This document shows positions 11,455-23,424 of a stretch of 64,000 nt of DNA, one piece after another; the first letter of the stretch is position 1; every line of letters begins with the position of its first letter. The notes beneath the pieces are model-generated. The model worked only from the letters and a program-made list of their open reading frames with translations, was not told the DNA's origin and ran no database searches. The DNA lies in the NCBI RefSeq assembly GCF_021462225.1, contig NC_061818.1:17071462-17135461 (forward strand), written 5' to 3'. Source of the DNA: Girardinichthys multiradiatus (lineage: Eukaryota > Chordata > Actinopteri > Cyprinodontiformes > Goodeidae). A program made the position numbers and the translations under genes.

Positions 11455-12060
11455 TGTAACGATGATGCAACTCAACCAGAACCCAAAACACAGCCAGACA
11501 AGAGAATGGATAACCAAAAGTTTTAATATAAAAAATAATAATAATAATTGGGTAGAAGAGGTTCCACTGAAGCGGTCAGACAGGAAGGACAGGAATGGAG
11601 GTTTATCGGGGAATTGAAATCCAGCCGGGGAAGAAGGGGAAGTGGACAACAGGCGGTCTTGGGGGTTCCAGGAACAAACAGGAGACAGAGAATATTTCCA
11701 CCAACCAGATGCAGAAGCGGGAGACAATCCAAGGTAAAGCACTGGAGGGTTTCAGGCAGGGATAGTCCAGTAATCCAGAGACAGAGTCAGAGACAGGCAG
11801 GTTTCAGCAACGTGAGGTCAGGACTTTTCCGAACAGCAGAAGGACAAGGCAGAAATCTGTGGTCAAAAAACAGGCAGGATCAGATAACCAGAAAAAACTC
11901 TCTTGAAACATGAATCAAGGCTTGAAAGCTGTGACAGAGGCAACAGACGATCTCGCACTGAGCTGGTGACGAGCAGCTGATTAAATAGGAGCAGCCCAGT
12001 GCAGGTGAAGGCAATGAGTAATCAGCAGTCAAGGTGAGCTGAAGGGCTGGAATCATGACA
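11455..12060 (-). repeat. Gypsy 5' LTR, complete (606 bp)
   Basis: Begins TGTAACG and ends CATGACA in plus-strand order, and is followed by the target duplication CTGGA. No convincing tRNA primer-binding site is visible in the 17 bp between the LTR and the gag start. Confidence 0.9.
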
Positions 12061-12420
12061 CTGGAACTATTTTATAGTTACTGAAGTTGGACTGAGAAAT
12101 TTAACTTATTTTCTCTCACCTGGAATTCTTCTGTTTTTATGTAACTGTACATGGAGGGCTACATATATGGACTCAGAAATCATATGAGGCATTTTGATAA
12201 TAGCCAAAGAAAAATAACAATGAATATTCTAATGAGGTTTTGCTGTGTGTACGTCCTTGCGTTTTCCAACATGTTTTCGTAACATGTTTTCGTTATTTAA
12301 TGTTTAATGTCAAATATTGTCCTCTAAATCCCATCCCAATCTAGCAGTGGCATTAGAACAATAGATGAAAGGGTGATTCAAGCACTGGCATTCTCAAAAC
12401 AGCAAACTCTGCACATGTAT
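12061..12420. repeat. Unclassified repeat X, copy 1, right part
   Basis: Continues the match to 19613-20009 after the Gypsy insertion. Small indels distinguish the copies. The match ends exactly where the SINE begins. Confidence 0.85.
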
Positions 12421-12712
12421 GACTTGGGTGATGGTGGCTCAGGTGGTAGAGGTTTGTTTTGAGGTTTGGTGGGTTGCCAGTTCTAACCCCCGCTCCATCT
12501 GTCTTAGTCATTGTGTCTTCTGGCAAGACACTTTACTCGCCTTGCCTGCTGATGGTCAGAGGGTTCGGTGGTACCGATTGTAACCCTGCTTCTGTCAGTC
12601 TGCCCCAGCAGCTATAGCTATGATTTAGTCTACCACTGTCAGTGACTGATTGTCGTGTAAAGCATTTTGGTCCTTGGACTAGACGAAGTGCTATACAAGT
12701 GCAGACGATTCA
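12421..12712 (+). mobile_element. tRNA-derived SINE
   Basis: A degenerate A box ('tggctcaggtggtagagg', near 12435) and B box ('ggttgccagttctaacccc', near 12473) form a tRNA-like head. A conserved fish-SINE-type body ('cttctggcaagacactttac') and a tail with 'aaagcattttggtccttgga' and 'gaagtgctatacaagtgcag' follow. It replaces or interrupts repeat X at 12421. Target duplications were not found. Family name not assigned. Confidence 0.8.
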
Positions 12713-15377
12713 CCATTCCTAAAGTCCTTAACAAATCAATTTATTACATAATTGTAATAAAACAAAACTCTGCATCTATACAGCAACAACAAAAACACAT
12801 TTTGGTACATAAAGTTGTACTACAGTTCAGTGGTGTTAAGGTGCATTTCGACTATGAGACCCAGAACATGTATAGCCTAGCCATTTTTGTGGGGTCAAGA
12901 CAACAGGGCTGTGTGGTTAACTCTTCCGACTGCATATGTCTTGCTTAGCTGCCAAGTGGGAGAAACTCCTGTCACAAAAATAAAAGCTAGGATTTTTTAG
13001 CATTAAAACTCCTCTTTAACTTATATATAATAACGGCACAGTCCAGGAAAAGGTGTAATTGTAGCAAATCTTTAGCCCCGCCCCCTTTATAACCTTAATC
13101 ACACCTCGGCAGAGCGTGCATCTTAGCGCACTACGCCAAAGTATATTACCCACAATTCACTGCTGCAGGTGACGTTTTGTGCAAAAACCAATTGCAACCG
13201 TCAATGTAATCAACCATCAAATCAGAATAATAAGAACTGTGTAAACTTTAGACAGCAAGCCGACAAATATAATTCTTTACTGGTTTTCCAGGCTCAACAC
13301 TGTAAGATGCCACTGGCTTCAGGCTGACTCTGGGCAGTCAGTAGCCCATAACATTTCAATTACCTTTGATGCCATGGCGAATGTCTGGTGTATAAGCCTC
13401 CTTCGCCTCCTGCACTTTCTTCTCCTCCAAACAATTGCTAGTTGCAGTTCTACATTTTTTTTTTTTAGCAGCACGACTGCGAAAACAGCAATGGGTCCCC
13501 TTCGATTTTGATGTCGCAGTTGCGGCACAGAGGTGCAAGTCGATGACTTAACCCCTACTGTCCCAATTCTCTAATTTTGCATGCTTGTAACCTTTAACCC
13601 ATACGTGCACCATTACAAAGTACACACTTTATAGAGGAGTGTAGGGTGTAGTGTGGGTTTTGGGACAGGGCCTGTAAGTCCTAACTAGCAAAGCGCATTC
13701 CCTCACAAGGAAAGCGCAGTGGGAGTAACTTCCCCGAAGGATCAATAAACTTGCAGGAGACACTAACTTCTTCCTTCCTCATTTTTTTTGTTACTTTTCT
13801 CGTAGTCTGGGCAGGATAAAGTATGATTGTCATCATGTTTTATTGTCTATGTTCTTTCCACTGGTTTCCCGCACGAGTTTTATTGCCCTTTGTTTGAAAC
13901 AGCCATCAGCTGATAGCAGCCAGGAGCTAACTTGCTGGTCCGACACCCTCACCTATGGGGATACATTCTTACTGCTGTTCAGTGTGGCTTTTAGTAGTTT
14001 AGTGAGTGTTCTAGTTAGCTGTTTGTTTATTTTGAAAAAAAGTGATTTTCTTGTTGAGTCACACTAAATACAAACAAAAGTGAGAACCAAAACACAAACA
14101 ACTGTGGATCATGACAGGAATAAATAATTTTACAATCTGGCACATCAAATATCAAGTTAGTTACAGATTCTGATGAGATTCTGAACTATATTTGTAAAGA
14201 TTTTTTTACACCAAATATTGGCCTGTCATGTTGACAACTGAGTTTTTGTGCTGTTGACATGAAATGTATCTTTCTTAAATGGAGGTCAAGCATTAAGCCT
14301 CCCTTCATACAATACACTAAATGATGTGTTTACATTATTTATGAAACATAAGTTCTCTTTTTTCATTTACACATTAATTTCTGTCCCTTTGTAACTTTAC
14401 CACCAAGTTCAGCTGCACTCTGGACTCTAAACTGCACAAAAAGGCCTGTATGAATCTCTGCATCTTTCACCATAACACAAACCTATTCCTAACACACCGA
14501 CAATCTCCGCTTGATCTCACTCTGGCTACGGACAGTGGCTAATAGAGGGAGCAGAACATGCATCAGCAAAAGACCTTGAAACTTGATGGCGAGTAAGGCT
14601 GAAAATTCTTTTGAAAAAATCCTTTGATCCAAAAGTGGTTATGATTACGCCGATCGTATTAAATATTATATAATATATTCATAATAATAATGACAACAAG
14701 AAAATATCTGCTTGTAAGAAACACCAACAGAATAATTTTTAATTGGTTTCAACTGGGCATCTAGGTGTGTTAATGGAATTGTGCACTGAAAATGGAGGGA
14801 CAACTTATCTGAATCCCCTTTGGTCTCTATTGCTGCCATCCTTCTCTTTGCAATAGATAACATCATCATTTATGTCAGGCCCATAATCATTTCCGTAGTC
14901 CGTGCCAGCCAGCGCTCTAGTTATATATATTTATTCTTGATGTTGGGTGCCATTAAATTACATCAGGATTGACATGAAAATAACAGCTTTGTTCATGTCA
15001 AAGTTCTATAAATGAAATCTCAACTTGTTCATGCCCAACACTCCTGGAGCTGTGTGTTTTCTGTTTTGTTGTTTCTCTTACTCATGTGTATCGTTGTGTA
15101 ACTGATGTTTGCTGTATTCTCCTCATGCCATTTCCCCATCCAGTCTTTCTAAGTTCTCAGCTTTTTGGCTCCCTCACAGATTCAACCTGGTAATAATAAT
15201 TACTCACATATTCTTTGCCCCCCAGTGGTTTTCCCTGTTTCTGCTTGGATTCTCATGTTTACTGCTGCCGCTGCACTGAATTTAGGGCCAAATCGGATTA
15301 CCACTCGTGAGAACTTTTGCCCCATAAAAGCTGGAGACAGACCTTTATGACTTTCAGCATGATTAGGCAGGCAAATA
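12713..15377. other. Stretch without a recognised gene
   Basis: Only short open frames, none with a recognisable motif. Lys-rich frames near 13356-13538 arise from a T-run on the opposite strand. I see no TIRs, LTRs or RNA genes. Confidence 0.5.
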
Positions 15378-16945
15378 CAGGTCCTTCTCAAAATATTAGC
15401 ATATTGTGATAAAGTTCATTATTTTCCATAATGTCATGATGAAAATTTAACATTCATATATTTTAGATTCATTGCACACTAACTGAAATATTTCAGGTCT
15501 TTTATTGTCTTAATACGGATGATTTTGGCATACAGCTCATGAAAACCCAAAATTCCTATCTCACAAAATTAGCATATTTCATCCGACTAATAAAAGAAAA
15601 GTGTTTTTAATACAAAAAACGTCAACCTTCAAATAATCATGTACAGTTATGCACTCAATAGTTAGTCGGGAATCCTTTTGCAGAAATGACTGCTTCAATG
15701 CGGCGTGGCATGGAGGCAATCAGCCTGTGGCACTGCTGAGGTCTTATGGAGGCCCAGGATGCTTCGATAGCGGCCTTTAGCTCATCCAGAGTGTTGGGTC
15801 TTGAGTCTCTCAACGTTCTCTTCACAATATCCCACAGATTCTCTATGGGGTTCAGGTCAGGAGAGTTGGCAGGCCAATTGAGCACAGTGATACCATGGTC
15901 AGTAAACCATTTACCAGTGGTTTTGGCACTGTGAGCAGGTGCCAGGTCATGCTGAAAAATGAAATCTTCATCTCCATAAAGCTTTTCAGCAGATGGAAGC
16001 ATGAAGTGCTCCAAAATCTCCTGATAGCTAGCTGCATTGACCCTGCCCTTGATAAAACACAGTGGACCAACACCAGCAGCTGACACGGCACCCCAGACCA
16101 TCACTGTCTGTGGGTACTTGACACTGGACTTCTGGCATTTTGGCATTTCCTTCTCCCCAGTCTTCCTCCAGACTCTGGCACCTTGATTTCCGAATGACAT
16201 GCAGAATTTGCTTTCATCCAAAAAAAGTACTTTGGACCACTGAGCAACAGTCCAGTGCTGCTTCTCTGTAGCCCAGGTCTGGGGAATGCGGCACCTGTAG
16301 CCCATTTCCTGCTCACACCTGTGCACGGTGGCTCTAGATGTTTCTACTCCAGACTCAGTCCACTGCTTCCGCAGGTCCACCAAGGTCTGGAATCGGCCCT
16401 TCTCCAAAATCTTCCTCAGGGTCCGGTCACCTCTTCTCATTGTGCAGCGTTTTCTGCCACACTTTTTCCTTCCCACAGACTTCCCACTAAGGTGCCTTGA
16501 TACAGCACTCTGGGAACAGCCTATTTGTTCAGAAATTTATTTCTGTGTCTTACCCTCTTGCTTGAGGGTGTCAATAGTGGCCTTCTGGACAGCAGTCAGG
16601 TCGGCAGTCTTACCCATGATTGGGGTTTTGAGTGATGAACCAGGCTGGGAGTTTTAAAGGCCTCAGGAATCTTTTGCAGGTGTTTAGAGTTAACTCGTTG
16701 ATTCAGATGATTAGGTTCATAGCTCGTTTAGAGACCATTTTAATGATATGCTAATTTTGTGAGATAGGAATTTTGGGTTTTCATGAGCTGTATGCCAAAA
16801 TCATCCGTTTTAAGACAATAAAAGACCTGAAATATTTCAGTTAGTGTGCAATGAATCTAAAATATATGAATGTTAAATTTTCATCATGACATTATGGAAA
16901 ATAATGAACTTTATCACAATATGCTAATATTTTGAGAAGGACCTG
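15378..16945 (-). mobile_element. Tc1-like transposon A, nearly intact
   Basis: Flanked by TA on both sides (15376-15377 and 16946-16947). The terminal inverted repeats begin CAGGTCCTTCTCAAAATATT and extend about 210 bp (left 15378 to about 15585, right about 16735 to 16945). They are almost perfect complements, which suggests a fairly recent copy. The transposase lies on the minus strand between them. Confidence 0.95.
15655..16617 (-). pseudogene. Tc1-like transposase A (DD34E) with one premature stop
   Basis: Coding sequence starts at an ATG near 16617 ('MGKTADLTAVQKATI'), giving a helix-turn-helix head. It meets one in-frame TAA at 16537-16539 and then stays open to 15655. In the open 273-codon part the DDE residues are D87 ('LFLDESKF'), D177 ('QHDLAP') and E212 ('PDLNPIENLW'), a D-E spacing of 34 typical of Tc1. 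The protein would bind its TIRs and catalyse cut-and-paste transposition. With a single stop it is nearly intact, but the paired DNA-binding domain is cut off from the catalytic part. Confidence 0.93.
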
Positions 16946-16947
16946 TA

Positions 16948-17307
16948 CAGTAATGATGGGCTGTTATTAACTGTCATCTGTATCTAGTAATGGTTGCCCA
17001 GGTTGTCAGACCCTAGCCAGTTTTAGATTATTATATTTAGAATAATTGTTCCCATTGCATTTCTCACAACTTAGAGCTGTCAATATGTTGGGACTTGTTC
17101 TTTTCATGCCTACAGTTTTTTAGGCTACTTGAATAAGCAGGAACCAAACGAACATGGACTCTGAATATCAAAACAATTATTGCTTTTTTGACAAAATAAG
17201 TTTATATTGGTTTTAAGATGTTTTAGAAACAACATACACAATATGTCAAATAAATGTTTGCTATAATCTCTGTAATATAGACTATCAGCTTTATTATAGA
17301 CAGAATC
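16948..17307. other. No recognised feature
   Basis: AT-rich, without a long open frame or repeat that I can identify. Confidence 0.5.
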
Positions 17308-19094
17308 TGTCAGGATCTGGGTTTGTGTGTGTTTGTTTTTTGCTACATGTGCTCATTCTCAGGTGGTGCTGGAGCTCTCAGGTGTGCTGGGTGACAGGTG
17401 CGACTTGTTCCACTGATTACCATGAGGAGTACTTTAGCAGGAGGCTGCCAGCACTTCAATGTGATGGTGTTTTGCCACCAGTGGTACAAACTTGAGCCAC
17501 ACTCTAAGTCTATGCTTGGTGCTTCGATTAACTTTGTTTTTGCTCTTCTGCAGATTTTGAAAGCCTATGCTTTGGATCTATGTCACTGAGTTTCTGATTT
17601 TTTTGGATGCTATTCTGGATTATCAAGCCTGTCTACACTTTGAGGATTGCATATCCTATCTTCTGTCTTCGCTTGGATTCGCATCAAGCTGGCAGCTTTC
17701 CTGCTCTCTACCTCTCCTGAGCCAAGCCACAAGTGTACCCTGTCCACCCTCCAGCGTAAGCCACCGCACATCAAAACTAATACCTTTGCTCCAAGCTCAT
17801 ACTGAACAGCACCAAGTGAACTCTCTATGGATATTCCTGCCTAAGACCTGGATCTTGAATCTTATTCCCCCTGGTGACCTGACCACCATTACCCAGCAAG
17901 CTGATCTCTGCATCTTGTTAAGAATTTATTCTTAGTTTCATTATCCCTTTTGTTACCTGAACTCATCCATTCTCTTCACTTCTCTCCCTACAGTGAGATT
18001 CTTGTCAGTTTCATTCCTGCTTATGTTTTTTTTTAAAAACAGTCTTTATTTTACTTCTCCTGAGTGTTCTCTGTATGTGGGTCAGAGCTATTTCGAATAC
18101 AATGACAGAATCAGCTTTGTACAGAATCAAGTTTGTGTAGAAAAACAAAGAATTTGATTCCGGTACACTTTGCTCTCAATGATGAAGAATATCTTTTTTA
18201 AATGTGTATATATACACACAATTGACTTTACAATAAAATATAATGTGAGATCAGTCCAAGTATGCATGGTGTTGTTCTGGAACTCTGACTGTCAAGTGTT
18301 CATCAAAGAGCCTGGGGGAAGAAACTGTCTCTGTGGTGGCTGGTTTTAGAAGACCTGATCCTACTTGTCCTAACTTGGCTACATCGCTCCTTTGTGGACT
18401 TGTTCTTTCTCTTTGTACAACTTGTAAGATTTTGCAAATGAAAGACAAGTAATATAATTGCCAACAGAGCTTTTAACACCTTCATTGTCACACTTGCATT
18501 CACAACCATCATTTATCGGGCTCTCTCTTGACAGATGGCAGATTGTTTTGCTCACTTGAGTGAAAATCAGGCCTCATCTTGGTGAGTTCTTTGCTCCTCG
18601 AAGTGCTGACACTTACCTCTCATCTCTCCTGAGCAGATCCTACCTTTGCTGTCCAAGTTGTGGGCTCCACTGGTTTACTTCCTTGTTCCTAGTGTCTGTT
18701 TGGAGGAAACCTAACCATATTCTTTTTCTTTCCTCTCCTCTGGTAAGAGCTATCTGGATTCCTATCACCATCCTTGCTTCACTCACCTGCCTGTCCACTC
18801 TCCAACACTCCTCACAACCTATCTGAAAAGAAAAAGGGAAACATTACTTTACGAACAGAACCCTATGATCTCCTCAGCACCAGCAAGATCCTGCTCTCCT
18901 TTAAATCAGATAATTATTTATCATCTCTAGAACTCTTACTAATCACCTACCTCTCCTTTTAGTGCCATTCTGGTCCTGTAATTAGCAAAACCTCATCTTT
19001 GTACATATTACTCAGTAAACCCTTTTTCAAAGTGTCACTGCTGTGTCTGTAAATAGTGGCCTGATCAAGAGTCACAGGTACCTAAAACATGACA
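17308..19094. repeat. Possible fragmented LTR-like repeat with an inserted LINE tail
   Basis: The stretch begins TGTCAGGATCTG and ends ACATGACA, with C/T-rich sequence typical of fish LTR-type repeats on both sides of a different block at about 18020-18560. No matching target duplication was found (flanks 'gaatc' and 'gctgc'), and no internal genes are present. Weak call. Confidence 0.3.
18240..18512 (-). pseudogene. LINE 3'-end remnant
   Basis: The minus strand encodes 'RIRSSKTSHHRDSFFPQAL'. This resembles the C-terminal end of fish CR1/L2-type reverse transcriptases and the tails at 38985-39190 and 40647-41093 in this window. No catalytic motif remains. Confidence 0.5.
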
Positions 19095-19380
19095 GCTGCA
19101 GCTGTAGACTGAATGAGAGCACAAAACAAGCACACTTTGCACAATACTACACAAACTAATAAAAGAGATTTAAGAGCTCACAGATTTAACAGTGTTAACA
19201 TTTGCAATATTAGTTTTTCATGAACACCACAATACGAACCACAGAAGCAGCATTTTAATTATCAAGTATTTGACTTGTTTAGCCAAAACTTCTCAGAAGT
19301 TTCATTGGACTGAAATCTGCAGAAACTGGAGACAGAGTTCTTGTTTGCGTGCTCCTCCAACCAGTTCTGAACAATCTTTA

Positions 19381-20009
19381 CCATTTGGCAAGATGCAATA
19401 GCCTACAAAAAGGCTAGAGCCATCAAGGGATATTGTTTCAATGAGGGGGTGTACATGGTCTTCATCAGTGCTTAGGTAGGCAGAGCATGCCAAAGTAACA
19501 TCCACATCAATGGCATTACCCAAGGGATCATAAAAAAAAACGTTGCTCAAAGCATCACATTGCCTCTGTTGGTAACACTGAATATTTACCCTGCGCAGTC
19601 AAACCTATTGTAACTGGAACTATTTTATAGTTACTGAAGTTGGACTGAGAAATATACTGAAATTTAACTTATTTTCTCTCACCTGGAATTCTTCTGTTTG
19701 TTTTTATGTAACTGTACATAGAGGGCTACATATATGGACTCAGAAATCATATGAGGCATTTTGATAATAGCCAAAGAAAAATAACAATGAATATTCTAAT
19801 GAGGTTTTGCTGTGTGTACGTCCTTGCGTTTTCCAAAGTGTCAATTTTGAGTCTCAAAATGGCCACTGTAACATATTTACGTTATTTAATGTTTAATGTC
19901 AAATATTGTCCTCTAAATCCCATCCCAATCTAGCAGTGGCATTGGAACAATAGGTGAAAGAGTGATTCAAGCACTGGCATTCTCAAAACAGCAAACTCTG
20001 CACATGTAT
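19381..20009. repeat. Unclassified interspersed repeat X, copy 2 (uninterrupted)
   Basis: Matches copy 1 (6336-6571 plus 12061-12420) along its whole length and preserves the empty target site of the Gypsy element. A minus-strand frame of 82 codons (19302-19550) includes 'FFYDPLGNAIDVDVTLACSA', conserved between the copies. I cannot assign it to a family. Confidence 0.85.
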
Positions 20010-20064
20010 GAAGTAAATTCACAAGAATTCCTCCTTCAAAATAACAATTTATATGAAAAAAACC

Positions 20065-20475
20065 CTAGGCTAGAACAATTATACAAAATACCAAGCAAAA
20101 TGCCCCCAAGTCCACACCCCCAACCTCCTTCCCCCCCCGCCAAGTGTCTCGCTGACCAGAGGAGGCAGAAGTTGAGGAGTCCGGCAGACCCTCAGTGGAA
20201 GCAGAGGCTGAAGCGTCAAGCGGACCCTCAGTGGAATGAGAAGCTGAAGTTGAGGCGTTGAGGAGACCCTCAGTGGAGGCGGGAGCTGGCTGTACAGCCA
20301 AACGAGCAGGATGCTTCACTGAATCGCGGAAGGAGTGCGGCAAAGCATGCAGTTTACCCCGGTGTTCTCTCTGCCGTAACATCACTCTGCGACAGGGAGC
20401 AGTTCCCGGAAAAGGGATCACCAGCCTTGAGCCCCAGAGCGGCGATCCCTGCTTCTCCTTCTTGGCCCAGCACAA
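20065..20475 (-). other. Ser/Thr/Ala-rich open frame built on a short tandem repeat
   Basis: A 136-codon minus-strand frame contains three repeats of about 12 residues ('STEGLLNASTSAS'-like), from a 33-39-bp repeat at about 20165-20290. There is no domain or recognised homologue. It probably reads through a minisatellite rather than being a gene. Confidence 0.3.
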
Positions 20476-20558
20476 GCTCTTCCCTCCTGCTAACTGAGGT
20501 ACTCAGAGTCATCTCCTCGCCTGCTACCTGGTCCTTCTGCTTGTCGGGTCGTACAGTC

Positions 20559-20834
20559 ATGATATGAGGTGGTGAAGGACCAATGTGGCTGCAGGACATC
20601 AGCATGCGCATGGTGGATGGACATTTTAATCAAACAAACTAAAACTTACAGGATATGAAGGAAAACACAGAAACCAAGAATAATAAGAAAAGCAGCAAAG
20701 TAGCTGGACAAACAGACGACCCGACAATGAGGGAAAGGAAAACACGGACGTAAATACGACAGAGGATTAACAGAACTACATGAAAAACAGGTGGGTGCAA
20801 TTATCAGAAAACACAACATGTGCAGATAATGACA
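20559..20834 (-). mobile_element. Solo-LTR-like repeat, copy 1
   Basis: Homologous along its length to 35321-35604. Read on the minus strand it starts TGTCATTATC and carries a TATTTA-type promoter motif and an ATTAAA signal. No internal retroelement genes adjoin it. Confidence 0.55.
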
Positions 20835-20849
20835 CACAGGGGCCCCACT

Positions 20850-21580
20850 TAAGCGTGGGGTACCTCAAGGCTCGTTTTTAGGCCTTGTTTTATTTTCTTT
20901 GTCCATTTTGTATTTACAAGATGTTTAAACTTGGATGGAGCGAAACAGTTTCTTCTTCTTCTCTTCCAAGTCAAAATTTAACAAGCAAACACTTTCACAC
21001 CCGCTGGAAGGGTGCTTAAATGAAAATAAATCAGAGCTTTCTGGGTTTGAGAAAACTGACCTGCAGATATGATGTTGCTGTACTGTTGGCTCTTTGGACT
21101 CATCTGACTGTCCTTTTATTAGGAAGCTTGGGATTCTTTTTTTTAAATAACTTCAAATTTGACAAACAGGTCAGTGCAGTAGCCCAGTCTAATTGTTATT
21201 ATCTGAGGCTAATTAGCAATTATCTGAGGCTAATTAGCAAAAGTCAAGTCTTATCTTTCCACGATCCCCTTGAAAGTGTCATTCATACTTTTATCTTTTC
21301 TAGACTGAACAATGCAACCTCCATAGTGGGATTGACAGTCTCTCTTCAGCTGTCTCCAGGTGCTCTAAAATTAACTGGATCAAAGATCAAATGCTGTAGA
21401 TGGTCCCTATGACTCAACTTCAGACTACAGGAGACAGCCTTTTCAGCTGCATCTCCTAAACTCTGTATCAGTCTTCCTCTTTCTGTGAGGTCTGCCAGAA
21501 CTATTAATGAATTTACATCTCTTTTAAAAAGTCATATTTTGACTGTGGCTTTTAACTCAAAAGATAGTGAATAACATAGT
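20850..21580 (+). pseudogene. CR1/Rex1-type LINE reverse transcriptase remnant
   Basis: Plus-strand translation near 20857 gives 'GVPQGSFLGLVLFSL', the RT motif that precedes the catalytic aspartates. Further on, a stretch at about 21265-21560 resembles the C-terminal thumb/tail region. The YADD part is missing and frames change, so this is a deleted fossil. Confidence 0.6.
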
Positions 21581-22259
21581 GGCATTATTTGGAGCTATTG
21601 GCAAGTGCCTAAAATTCTGAAATGTTGATATCCTACCCAGGCTTAAGCCCTAACTGAGTTGTTTTCATTCTGTAAATGTGGTGCACATTTACAGAAAAGA
21701 TTAAATGACATTTCTTTTAAAATTTTCGTGTCATGTTTGAATACATTTGAAAGCCTCCCTTCACTTAGACACTTGCCCGCAGCAGTTAGCAATATGTCCA
21801 GTGAATAGTGTGACGTACAGTGGGACCCTTTTGATTTTTTACAATTTCTGACCCCTTTCATCTTTGCTGCCTAGAGCAAGCCTGAGAAACACTTCCCATA
21901 ATCAGAATGGCAATCCTCCAATAGGGGCAGATGTCATGGATATCAGAAAAAAACCAAACAGATGGCTTTCAGGAAGTGTTTATAGACATAACCTAGGGGT
22001 AAATGCCATTGGGATTGGAGCTTGCACAGTGCTCAGAAAAAAAAGGAATCCATAAAACTAAATTGGTAATGTGAAAAAGTTAAAATTATTTTTAGATTGT
22101 TATTTTGTCAGTTTTTAGATTTCTTTTTTGTTTAAGTTGTATAGTTGACTGAAATGTAATACATTTCAGAGGTTTATAAGACTAACTGGTAAACACAAAG
22201 TGTTTACACGTGTTTTTAAATATTGACTTTTATTATTCATAAACTCCTCGTTATGCAAG
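21581..22259. other. No recognised feature
   Basis: Short frames only; no repeats or RNA genes seen. Confidence 0.45.
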
Positions 22260-22560
22260 CTTGTATTTTCAGTTCTTGAGTTTGTGTTTTTGTTTAATTA
22301 CGTGGTCTAGTCCTTTTTCTGTCTCCCTGCACCCCCAAGCCCACACCTGTTCTGTGCTTTCTCCTGATTGTCTAGTATTGTGTGTCATTGGTTCCCCTTG
22401 CAGTTTAGTTCTGTACTTAAGCCTGTTTGTTTACTTTGTTCCCCGCTGGTACCTAGTGTGTGTGTGTACGCTTACTACCCTGTCTGTGTCCTGGCGTGAC
22501 CATTAAAGATGTTGCTTACCTGCAAAAGGAGTTCTTCTCTGCACTTTGGTCCGACCACAA
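22260..22560 (+). repeat. Possible LTR-like sequence
   Basis: C/T-rich sequence with 'tacttaagcc' (TATA-like) followed about 115 bp later by 'attaaaga' (poly(A)-signal-like). This resembles the layout of the two solo LTRs in the window. Termini and target duplication are not resolved. Confidence 0.3.
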
Positions 22561-23255
22561 AACTGCATTACGACAGAAGGAACCAGCCAACAGGACTTGA
22601 GAGGGAGTTCAAGAGACGTGAAATTATTACTAAACTGTTTATACTCCTCCTAAATTCACCCAGCTCTTCATGGCGGAGTTTAGAGGCAGCTAACAGGACT
22701 GGTTGGAGGGATGGGGTTGCCTTTTTCCCCAGAATACCTGGACTCACCTCTCCATCGAAGCTGAGCGACAAAGAGCTCTGGAGGAAATTGTCCCACAAAT
22801 GTGTGGGCTCCCTTCTTGGTCGGCGCCACGCATCAGCTCCTGGCTACACCCCTGATTGGTTTCCGTCACTGCTGCCGACCCCCGATCCTGTTCCTGATCC
22901 TGTTCCGGAGGGGTCCGTAAGCAAACTACCGTCACAAACTGTTCCTGTCCATGAGGGGTTCGAGGACGGACTGCTTTCACTTCCCGTTCCTGGTCCTGTT
23001 CCCGAGGGGTTCATGGATGAACCGCCTTCACACCCCGATCCTGTTCCTGGTTCTTTTCCGGAGGGGTCCCAAGCTGAGTCGCAATCTCACCATCTGTTCC
23101 TGTCCGTGAGCAGCTCGGGGCCGCTTCATGCTCCTGTTACCGGTCCTCTTCTGGGAAGGTCGGTAGACGACCTGCCTCCACCGCCTGGTCCTGTTCCTTT
23201 TGTGGAGGAGCTCCAGGTTGAGCTGCCTCCACTGCTTGATTGGGTGCATGTCTGA
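22509..23255 (+). other. Proline-rich repetitive open frame, 248 codons
   Basis: Residues ~120-245 contain degenerate repeats of about 20 residues built on 'PDPVPDPVPEGSVSKLPSQT'-like units. The first ~115 residues have no recognised domain. It directly follows LTR-like sequence, so it could be a gag-like or accessory frame of a decayed retroelement. A host origin is also possible, but no splice or promoter evidence was found. I do not assign a function. Confidence 0.35.
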
Positions 23256-23424
23256 GAGGTGTGTGAGGATGCGCAGCTCCCATCGGCTGTGCCTTGGCGA
23301 CCCCATCGCAGGTCTGTTGGACTGCATCACCGGTCTTCAGCTCCTCATCGTTGGTCCCAGCGGTCTCTGCACCGCTCGCCTGGGTTCCAGCGGTATCCGC
23401 ACCGCACCTCTGAGCTCCTTCGCC

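Larger units (their letters stand above)
6572..12060 (-). mobile_element. Ty3/Gypsy LTR retrotransposon (chromovirus/Tf2-like pol), defective
   Basis: The element begins TG and ends CA and is flanked by the 5-bp duplication CTGGA. Its genes read on the minus strand in the order gag, protease-RT, RNase H, integrase, so the right LTR is the 5' LTR. It is 5,489 bp long. Damage: a frameshift in gag, in-frame stops in pol, an insertion of about 565 bp in the integrase, and a deletion removing the end of the integrase/chromodomain region together with half of the 3' LTR. Over the 299 bp shared by the two LTRs I count about seven differences by eye. Copy 2 of repeat X shows the empty site. Confidence 0.93.

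Noticed and set aside
12421..12712. Functional tRNA gene
   Set aside because: A and B boxes are degenerate, no cloverleaf acceptor stem closes, and a SINE body follows.
13319..13538. Lys/Arg-rich minus-strand frames as a ribosomal-type protein
   Set aside because: The lysines come from a T-run in the plus strand. There is no flanking exon or known motif.
17308..19094. Complete LTR retrotransposon
   Set aside because: There is no gag or pol, no target duplication, and the middle holds a LINE tail. Kept only as a weak repeat call.
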